Source of the DNA: an uncultured Helicobacter sp.
Lineage (GTDB): Bacteria > Campylobacterota > Campylobacteria > Campylobacterales > Helicobacteraceae
DNA: 34,311 nucleotides
Direction: 5' to 3'
Assembly (NCBI GenBank): GCA_949287835.1
Contig: CASEHV010000004.1
Location: 1 to 34,311 of the forward strand
Shown: positions 27,097-34,311 of the stretch, in pieces
How positions within the stretch are numbered: the first letter of the stretch is position 1
Layout: every line of letters begins with the position of its first letter
Program-made: the position numbers and the translations under genes
Notes under the pieces: generated by a model
What the model saw: the letters and a program-made list of their open reading frames with translations, nothing else
Database searches by the model: none
Told to the model about the DNA's origin: nothing

Positions 27097-28404
27097 ATGT
27101 TAATTATGATAATAATCAATATCATTCTAGTAATAGCACTCATTGTGGGATTCTACCAAAGACATAAATCGCTAAAGAGAATCAACGAAATTAGCCTATT
27201 CCTAGAGGAGATTAATAAGGGGAATTTCGACATAAGACAGGTGGAACTAAAAAAAGATAGATTAGATAAAATCCCAAGAAATATTAATAAACTCCTAGAC
27301 CAAATCCAAACATATAATAGAGAAACCGAAATGGCATTTCACTACGCAACCTCTGGCACTATCAATCGTAAGATTATGACAGATGGGCTGATGAGCAATC
27401 TAGCCTCCATAGGAAATCAGATAAATAAAAGCATAGAAGCAATTATCTCAAATAAAGCACTGCAAAATAAAGACAGGCTAAAAACAGAGCTAGGGAAAAT
27501 CAATGACAGCATATCACAGCTAACGCATTTGCAGGAAAGCTTTAAAATGAGTGCAAACGGACTTTTAAATGTCCTAGAAACAGTTACGCAATCCACAAAA
27601 GATTCCAAAGAAAACTTCAATGCAATCAATGAGGTAATAGAACTGCTAGGGGAATTAAACATTGCCATAGAATCTAATAATGAAGCCGCCAAAAAGTTAG
27701 AGCAACGTTCAAACGATATAGATTCTATAACAAATCTAATCAATGACATATCCGCACAGACAAATCTATTAGCTCTAAATGCGGCGATAGAAGCCGCACG
27801 GGCAGGGGAGCATGGACGTGGCTTTGCCGTCGTAGCTGAGGAAGTGAGGAAACTAGCTGAGAAAACACAAAAGGCAACAGGCGAGATTCGCGCCAATATA
27901 TCCATGCTACAAGAGGATAGTGATAATATCTCTAGCAACTCAGATATTATGTATAGCAAAATAGGAGTCTTTGGGGAATCTTTGCATGGATTCAAAGAAA
28001 TGCTAGGCAATCTCAACAAGCAAAGCGAAAATATAAGAGAGAAAATTCATGGAATCAATGCTATGATAAAGTCAAATCTATTCATGGTAGATCATATTAT
28101 TTTTAAAGAAAATGTATATAGAATCGCTAGTAAAGAAATAGAAGGTGAAATAGACACCCATGAGAGCTGTAACTTTAATCAATGGCTAAAAAATGAGGGC
28201 AAAGATGAATATGAAGACGATTATGAGCAATTAGAATACATACATTATCTCGTGCATAAACATGCCGCAAATGGCTTAAAACAAGCAAATAGAGGCAATG
28301 ACAAGCTAGATAAAGTCATAGAGGAATTTATCAAAATGGAGAAAAACTCCAATGAATTTTTCCTAACAATGGATAAGACAATAAAGCAAAAATATCAAAT
28401 CTAG
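27097..28404 (+). CDS. CetA-like methyl-accepting chemotaxis protein with a CZB domain
   Basis: A 435-residue transducer. The start at 27097 (AAGGAGAAATAT upstream) gives one N-terminal membrane span ([19 protein letters not shown]) and no periplasmic domain, so it must receive its signal inside the cell, most simply from the PAS protein upstream. The conserved signalling tip reads [18 protein letters not shown] then [18 protein letters not shown]. The last ~95 residues form a chemoreceptor zinc-binding (CZB) domain: [11 protein letters not shown], then [12 protein letters not shown], with the expected His and Cys ligands. A CZB tail suggests additional zinc or oxidant sensing, as in TlpD. 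Confidence 0.8.
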   Translation: MLIMIIINIILVIALIVGFYQRHKSLKRINEISLFLEEINKGNFDIRQVELKKDRLDKIPRNINKLLDQIQTYNRETEMAFHYATSGTINRKIMTDGLMSNLASIGNQINKSIEAIISNKALQNKDRLKTELGKINDSISQLTHLQESFKMSANGLLNVLETVTQSTKDSKENFNAINEVIELLGELNIAIESNNEAAKKLEQRSNDIDSITNLINDISAQTNLLALNAAIEAARAGEHGRGFAVVAEEVRKLAEKTQKATGEIRANISMLQEDSDNISSNSDIMYSKIGVFGESLHGFKEMLGNLNKQSENIREKIHGINAMIKSNLFMVDHIIFKENVYRIASKEIEGEIDTHESCNFNQWLKNEGKDEYEDDYEQLEYIHYLVHKHAANGLKQANRGNDKLDKVIEEFIKMEKNSNEFFLTMDKTIKQKYQI

Positions 28405-28423
28405 GATTTTCACAATCAAATAA

Positions 28424-28429
28424 TATAAT
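28424..28429 (+). promoter_or_regulatory. -10 box of hisS
   Basis: TATAAT 25 nt before the ATG of hisS, in the 50-nt gap after the receptor gene. ACGGAG serves as ribosome site. Confidence 0.45.
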
Positions 28430-28454
28430 ACAAGGATTCCAAAACGGAGCTTTC

Positions 28455-29777
28455 ATGAAAGATTTAATTACCCCAAGGACCCTAAGCGGTTTTAAGGATA
28501 GAATGCCAGATGAGGCGTATGCGAAATCATGTATTATCAATACTGTAAGCGAGGTGTTTTTGAATTATGGATTCATGCCCATAGAGACGCCGCACTTAGA
28601 GTATGCCGATATTTTGGTAAAGCAGGGAAGCGATGAGATACAAAAGGAGCTTTATAGATTCAAAGACCACGGTGGCAGAGATGTCGCATTACGATTTGAC
28701 CAAACCGTACCACTTGCAAGATTCATAACCCAGCACAGACATGAGCTAGAGATGCCCTTTAAACGCTATGCTATCGGCAATGTCTTTCGTGGAGAGAGGG
28801 CGCAAAAGGGGAGATATAGGGAATTTACGCAATGTGATTTTGACTTTATCGGGAGTAATTCTCTTAGCTGTGATTGCGAGATTATACAGGTGATTTATAG
28901 TTCTCTCACATCGCTAGGCATTGAGGAATTTACGATATGGCTAAATCACAGGGATATATTGAATGGAATCTTAGAGCATTTTCATCTAAGTAACCACTGC
29001 GAAGATGTGCTTAGAATCATAGACAAGTTAGATAAAATCGGGCTAGATGGCATAAAACAGGAATTATCATCGCTAAACATAGAGAATGAAAAAATAGATT
29101 CTTTATGTAATATCATAACAATCAAGCAGACCTCGCATTATAAAGACTTCTTTAAGGAAGTCGCATATCTAAAGGACTTTAATGAGACGCTAAGACGTGG
29201 GCTAGAGGATTTAGAATCTATGCTAAATATTATAGACGCGCTTGAGTTTGGCATATCCACTTGCAAGATTAGCTTCTCTATAGCACGTGGTCTTGGATAT
29301 TATACTGGAATCATCTATGAGACGACATTAAATCGCCTAAAAAGTCTAGGTAGCGTATGTAGCGGCGGACGCTATAATGACCTTACAAAAAGCTTTAGCA
29401 AAGAGCATTTAAGCGGCGTTGGCGCTAGCATTGGAATCGACAGGCTAATCGTAGGTATGAGAGAGCTTGGATTGCTAAAAGAAAAACACACGACCTCAAG
29501 GGTATTAATCATCGCCATGCGTGAGGAGTATCTAGGTTTTGCCCACAGAGTAGCACAGACACTGCGTCAAAGCAATATCCGCATAGAAGTCTATCCCGAC
29601 TGCGTTAAGATAAAAAAATCCCTCTCTTACGCAAATGCAAAGGGGCATGAATTTAGCATTATCATAGGTGATTTAGAGTTTCAAAACAAAACGTTGAGTG
29701 TAAAAAACATGACCTCTGGAATCCAAATGGATAATATAAGTCTGCTACAGTGTATTAGCGTGATTAAAAGTAATTAA
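28455..29777 (+). CDS. hisS: Histidyl-tRNA synthetase
   Basis: A class II synthetase that charges tRNA-His. The 440 residues are complete: motif 1 (GFMPIETPHLE), motif 2 (RYAIGNVFRGERAQKGRYRE) and the His-binding segment ARGLGYYTGIIYE. Motif 3 is GVGASIGIDRL. An anticodon-binding domain covers the last ~95 residues. The 3' end overlaps the convergent peroxidase gene by 4 nt. Confidence 0.96.
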   Translation: MKDLITPRTLSGFKDRMPDEAYAKSCIINTVSEVFLNYGFMPIETPHLEYADILVKQGSDEIQKELYRFKDHGGRDVALRFDQTVPLARFITQHRHELEMPFKRYAIGNVFRGERAQKGRYREFTQCDFDFIGSNSLSCDCEIIQVIYSSLTSLGIEEFTIWLNHRDILNGILEHFHLSNHCEDVLRIIDKLDKIGLDGIKQELSSLNIENEKIDSLCNIITIKQTSHYKDFFKEVAYLKDFNETLRRGLEDLESMLNIIDALEFGISTCKISFSIARGLGYYTGIIYETTLNRLKSLGSVCSGGRYNDLTKSFSKEHLSGVGASIGIDRLIVGMRELGLLKEKHTTSRVLIIAMREEYLGFAHRVAQTLRQSNIRIEVYPDCVKIKKSLSYANAKGHEFSIIIGDLEFQNKTLSVKNMTSGIQMDNISLLQCISVIKSN

Positions 29778-31528
29778 ATAGCCAACAAAAAAGATTCTAA
29801 TGCTTCAATCTCTTCTTTGCTAAGGTTTAGAGGTTTGATTAGCGGTGAGGTTTTGGTGGTATTTGTGTCGGTATTTTTAGTATTGGTTGGGAATCCAGCG
29901 TTATACATGTTTAGCACACCTCTTATGGTAGGAAAGATTCCATTGTGCATGTAGGGAGCACTTTTTGATACTGCTATAAGAGATGGCGTCTTAAACTTGC
30001 CTAAGTCATCTATGTTTTTGCTAACCTCATATCTGCCTAAATCTTGCAATTTCCTACCATAAAAGCTAAGTCCTATATTATGGAATCTACCATCGCTAAG
30101 TGCCATGCCATTATGGCAGTTCATACACCTACCCTTAGTGCGAAAGATATGTAGTCCATAGATTTCCTTATCTGTTAGTGCTTCATATTTTCCATTTAGA
30201 AATTGATTAAATCTACTATTGCGTGGCACTAGACTTCTCTCATAAGTGGAGATGGCTTTAGCTATATTATCCATAGTAATGAGGGATTTTGCATATTCTA
30301 GTTTGGAATCTATTTTCTTGATTTTAGATTCTAAAGATATTTCGCTACGCAGATGTTTCGACTTTGTCTCAACATGACGAAGTGGGGCAACATGACTTAA
30401 ATTAGTCATTCTGAACGAATGTGAAGAATCTAGTTTCTGTTTGGAATCCAGAGATGTTTCGGGCGTTGCCCTCAACATGACATTTTCTATCATTCTAAAT
30501 AAACGTGAAGAATCTAGTTTCTTCGACTTTCTCTCATAATGACACAAGTTTATAGAATCTAGATTCTGTTTGGAATCCAGAGATGTTTCGCTAACGCTCA
30601 ACATGACATGGGGCAAGACATTTGCTACATTGTCCTTAACATAATGTAGTATGTAATCTCCACTGTAAGCTATGATGTCATTTTGGCTAACATTGTTATT
30701 ATTAATTTCTATACCGCCATTCTGAGTTTTTCCAGTGTCATTCGCAAGGCTTGCCGAAGAATCTTTATTTAGGTTCCGCAGAGATGTTTCGGCTAAAATC
30801 TCAACATGACGTAAATTGTCATAACGTAATTTATCATGATGCAACTTGTCGCTCTGACACAATATGTCATGTTGACGTATTGTGTCATTCTGTGTTTTTC
30901 TATCGTCATTGTGAGTCGTAGCCGTAGAATCTTTATGTCCAAAAACATCTTTTTTATCATCAAATGAAGAATCCAAAAAATATAAATCTTTAAAATCTCC
31001 TCCACTATCTAGCTCTCCAAAGGCAGCAAGAAATAGTGGGTAATAATCCTCTATCTCCCTTATGCTAGAGACGGCGTCCTCTATGGTATTTGCCATTTCT
31101 ATGGGATTTTGCAGAGAATCTAGCACCTGAGATTCTAAGCTATCCGCTCTGCCGTCTCAAAATAATTTCTCAAAAAATCCGCTCATCATAATATTTGGCG
31201 CATTTCGATTTCCTCGCACTCTATCATGTCCAAAGCTAGTTTTTAGCCCATCGCCAAAACCTAGCTCTCTATTATGACAATTCGCACAAGCTATTTGCTT
31301 AGACTTTGATAGCTTTGGCTCATTAAATAATCTCTCTCCTAAAATCCTCTCCTCCTCCCTATACTCAAGTGGCATCAAGGGCTGCATCTCCTCATACTCC
31401 ACATCGACATAAGGCTTAATCCACTCATCAATAGGCTTTGCATACATTTCCCTATATCGCTCATAGCCAAATTCGATTCCCTCCAGCACACAGCCTAGCA
31501 CTATTAGGGCAAATATCACATATCGCAT
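29774..31528 (-). pseudogene. MauG/CcpA-type di-haem cytochrome c peroxidase, interrupted by TGA and carrying a repeat-built insert
   Basis: The frame runs 585 codons with one internal TGA (31157-31159). Upstream are a signal/anchor (MRYVIFALIVLGCVLEG) and the first haem motif CANCH (C81, C84, H85). Downstream are DGRADSLESQ, the second haem motif CMNCH, and PYMHNGIFPTIRGVLNMYNAG. Family members read FWDGRA at the break, so TGG has become TGA. Between the AAFGE segment and ITMDNIAKAISTYERSL, family members need only a short linker, but here ~215-235 residues of Asp/Ser/Asn-rich repeat-derived sequence intervene. The start overlaps the receptor stop by one base. The protein would act in the periplasm, reducing peroxide or oxidising a partner. 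It is likely inactive unless read through. Confidence 0.82.
30325..30973. repeat. Array of about nine palindromic repeats inside the peroxidase gene
   Basis: Copies seen: 30351-30378 (B), 30405-30431 (A), 30452-30481 (B), 30489-30515 (A, worn), 30517-30543 (A, worn), 30581-30607 (B), 30737-30763 (A, lacking CTGA), 30782-30810 (B) and 30905-30932 (A, worn). Unlike CRISPR they vary in sequence and orientation and have no uniform spacers. Inner arms also pair, e.g. GGGC/GCCC in 30452-30481. The whole block is read in frame. Confidence 0.8.
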
Positions 31529-34238
31529 TAAAACTTATATCCTACCTCTATCCAAAACTGCCTTCCTACCTCATAGATTGGCACTGCGCTAAGACCTGCA
31601 TTACCTGTGTATGAGAGATTGGCAATGGCTATATTTTTACTATCTAGCACATTAAAAATATCTATATTGATAAAAAGCGTATTGCGTCCATACACTGGCA
31701 CCTCAAAGCCAAATCTCATATCCCAAGTAAATGCGCCTTTAATATCAAATGGCTTAAATGTAGTAACTTTTTGCAATACTCCATCAATAAGAAACTCATC
31801 TTTATCAGCCTCACGTGATACACTCACGCTTGTGGTATAGCCACTGCGAAAGCGAAAGAAATTATTCCATAACACACGCGTTTTATAGATATGGAAAATA
31901 TGCGTAGTATTTAGCCTTATAGTATAGGGTCGCACGAAGTTTTCCGCGGGTTTGTCAGCATAGCGGATAAGATTCCCATTATAGCTAATCCACTCATTAG
32001 CCAACTCAGCATTATTTAAAACATCGCTATAACCTCCATAATTTCGCCTAATATTTGTCCAATCAAATGAGAGCATGATATAGTTTTGAGTGCCGAAAAA
32101 CTCAAGCGGCTTATTATGCTGCAGTGAGATGCTAACCACATCGCTCTCACTTCTACCTTCATTTGTATAAACATAACGCAAATCTCTGGTTAAACTCACA
32201 TTAGAAGAGCAGTTTAAAGCGCTAATGCTACCATCTGGGGCTTGACAGCTACGTCTTATCTCATCTCTGCCGAAGCGATGAATGTATTTCGCACTAAGGC
32301 TAAACATATAGATTTTCTGCACAAAGCCTACTGCGATTTCATCAGAGTAAGGCACATTTAACTGCCTAAAATCTGTGTCATTCTTATTTCTAGTAATCAT
32401 AGCATCACTCCATGCCGTTGTCTCACTAGTCCTTACTAATGTAGCCTGCAAGGCACTTCTAGCATCATAGAGTCTATATGCGAAAAGATTCCTACCATAA
32501 TATCTATTAGCACCTATATTAAAAGTTGTCGCAAAGTCTTTATGAGTATCATTCCAAAATGGCAGATAGTTTAGGCTAAAGCGCGGTGCAAATGTAGCCT
32601 TATTCATATAGCTATCATAGTCCATTCGCACACCGAATCTAGCATTAATATCTCCAAAGCGACCAAGTGCAATGCTCATGTCATCTTCACCATAAAGAGA
32701 TAGAGTGAAATTATCAATATTTATCTTCCCTGCCTCATAGAGGGTAACGCGTGAGGCATACTGCCCTATATTATCTCGCCACATACTTTGCAGTGCAGTT
32801 GAGAGTTTTGTAATATCCACCATTCCCATAGAGCACCATATCATATCGCTACATGTTTCATTACTTTTTAGCGGACGATTGAATGCTACATTACCTATCA
32901 TGGTAGATTCTAATCTCTCATAATAGGCATTTACATATCCTATTTCACCCCCTACCTTAAAGACATTATCCCATATATCAAAAAAGCTTATGGAATCAAA
33001 ATCTTGATTTGCCTTTACATTAAATGTGATTTGCTTAGAATCTACATTCCCATAGCCGCCCTCGCTATTATTGCCATTTGGATTCCAATTCTTAGTTGTG
33101 CTATAACGCCAGATACGCATATTTAACTCTGAGTTTTTACGTGAGTTCTCAAGATAGTTAAAGTTTGACTGCACGACTAGATTCCCAAAAGGATTTGCGA
33201 TATTTGACTTTAGTCCCAATTGATGACCGCCGCTTACCAAGTTAAAGTCAGAATCTTTTGTATTAACGATGAAATAATTATTAAACTGCGGGATATACGC
33301 ATAGCTAGCCTCAAGAGAAATATCCTCACTAAAGTCGTAATTTCCTTTTAAGAAAAGATTATAACTCTGCCTTTTCTGCTCTTTTCGTGCAGAATCTAGC
33401 GTGTTTTGAATCTGACTTGCCGCATAGGCATTTAGGGGAATAAAGCTCTGTGTCGTGGTGAAACTTGCGATGATTCCCGCATTGTCTGTAATCTTAGATT
33501 CTGCACTTGCGCGGAAAACATGCTTTATGAAATTTGGCTGATTACTATCGCTTGTTGAGTTAAGGAAATTATCCACATTGCCATATAGATGATATTTCGT
33601 AAGGCTAAAGGCATTTGGCTCTGCACTGCACTGCGTTATCTGATAACTTGCCTTTGCTGCGAATTTCTGCTTTGCCTTCCTTGTGTTTGCCTCCACTACG
33701 CCGCCACTAAAACCGCCATAAGCTGCTGAGACATTGGAATCTTGCACACTGATAGATTCCAAAAGTGAGGTATCTATGTTTAGCCCCTGACTTCTACCTG
33801 GGAGGGCAGTAACTGAAGCTGGATTTAGATTCCCACCGCTGATTGCTGGGTCTAAGTCATTATTGATATTAAAGCCATCTAACAAAAAGCTGTTTTGATA
33901 ATAAAGACCACCGCTTATAGAGATATTAGCGGGTCAATCTCACCTGGCGTAGTGCTTTTTAGCTGTGAATTATCAAACTGCACATTAGGTAGGATTCTAA
34001 GAATGCTTGTGATATCTCCATTCCCTGTGGGGTTAGATTCTAACACGTTTGAATCTAGGGTGGTGCTACCCTGATATTTTGATGTAGAATCTAGACGACC
34101 TATGGTATATATCGTATCTAACTTCTTAAGATCTGACTCTTTCTGATTATCCCCCTCATTAATCTCATCTGAATATAAATTGCCAATCATAGACATAGCA
34201 AAACATGTAACATTAGCAATAGCAGACATTTTTCTCAT
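31528..34238 (-). pseudogene. TonB-dependent outer-membrane receptor, frameshifted in the plug domain
   Basis: Two frames make one receptor. The first codes from 34238 for a signal peptide and the plug start (ILRILPNVQFDNSQLKSTTPGEIDP), then stops. The second continues at once as ANISISGGLYYQNSFLLDGF, then NINNDLDPAISGGNLN and the 22-strand barrel, ending with the outer-membrane C-terminal Phe (WIEVGYKF). One base is missing at the ACCC near 33930; restoring it gives about 903 residues. The substrate is unknown, probably a metal complex or other iron source. The peroxidase gene follows with a one-base overlap, so the two form an operon. As assembled, only a short plug fragment can be made from the first start. 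Confidence 0.85.
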
Positions 34239-34311
34239 TTTACACCTTTATATTAGTAATAATAATGGATATTATAATATAAATTATGTAGTATATATAT
34301 ATATATATATA
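34239..34311 (-). promoter_or_regulatory. Receptor upstream region with a (TA)10 tract at the window edge
   Basis: Ahead of the receptor start lies very AT-rich DNA with TATAAT-like words. The last 20 bases (34292-34311) are a pure TA dinucleotide run that continues to the window edge, so its full length is unknown. A repeat at promoter distance can change expression when its length changes. Confidence 0.45.

Noticed and set aside
30325..30973. The repeat-rich block could be a CRISPR array.
   Set aside because: Repeats differ in sequence, orientation and spacing, are translated in frame, and occur singly elsewhere; no cas genes are seen.
6962..31159. TGA might be read as tryptophan in this organism, given two in-frame TGAs in conserved genes.
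   Set aside because: Tryptophan is encoded by TGG throughout the window. TGA ends the 137-residue gene and the small membrane protein. Only two TGAs occur inside genes, both in accessory functions, so mutation or error is simpler.

Overview
The window looks like chromosome from an enterohepatic Helicobacter. It is AT-rich. The 5' end of its 16S rRNA begins with the Helicobacter-type TTTATGGAGAG and stands alone, without 23S or tRNA neighbours. The genes are typical Helicobacter/Campylobacterales ones: LPP20-type lipoprotein, acxABC acetone carboxylase, a CetA/CetB-like receptor pair, hisS, ribA, tatC and ybgC. A complete cytolethal distending toxin operon (cdtABC) points to the H. hepaticus/cinaedi/bilis group rather than H. 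pylori. Species cannot be fixed from the sequence alone.

Layout. 1-146: 16S rRNA start on the minus strand. 147-650: its long leader with a boxA-like antiterminator and a promoter. 771-5788 (minus): a four-gene operon made of a poly-C phase-variable gene, a Ycf46-like AAA+ ATPase broken by one missing A, a 137-residue protein, and a 662-residue protein. The last carries a candidate D/QxK nuclease-like motif and a C-terminal glycine-zipper membrane region. I recognise no named system here, and it is the best candidate for something undescribed. 5789-6637: non-coding, with palindromic repeats and a probable acx control region. 6638-11579: acxABC, with a stop codon inside acxA and a frameshift near the end of acxB. 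11698-13286: a small membrane protein, cmoA and two small genes. 13385-13459: tRNA-Asn. 13609-20996: ribA, gspF/pilC-like, a small secreted protein, a degenerate PutA paralogue, ftsW, an LPP20-like lipoprotein and a secreted unknown. 21117-22992: tatC, an alpha/beta-hydrolase-like gene and ybgC. 23056-25264 (minus): cdtABC. 25345-29777: metX, the CetB/CetA-like pair and hisS. 29774-34238 (minus): a MauG-type di-haem peroxidase gene with an in-frame TGA, directly behind a TonB-dependent receptor gene with a one-base frameshift.

Two themes cut across the genes. First, a family of short palindromic elements occurs roughly twenty times, in two covarying forms (GTCATTCTGAG..GAAGAATCT and GTCATGTTGAG..GAAACATCT). 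They sit between genes and also inside three reading frames, where they are translated as low-complexity inserts; the peroxidase insert is more than 200 residues long. Second, several genes are interrupted by single-base events: three one-base losses, two in-frame TGAs and a C15 tract that is one base out of register. These may be genuine decay and phase variation or partly sequencing error; read-level data would decide.
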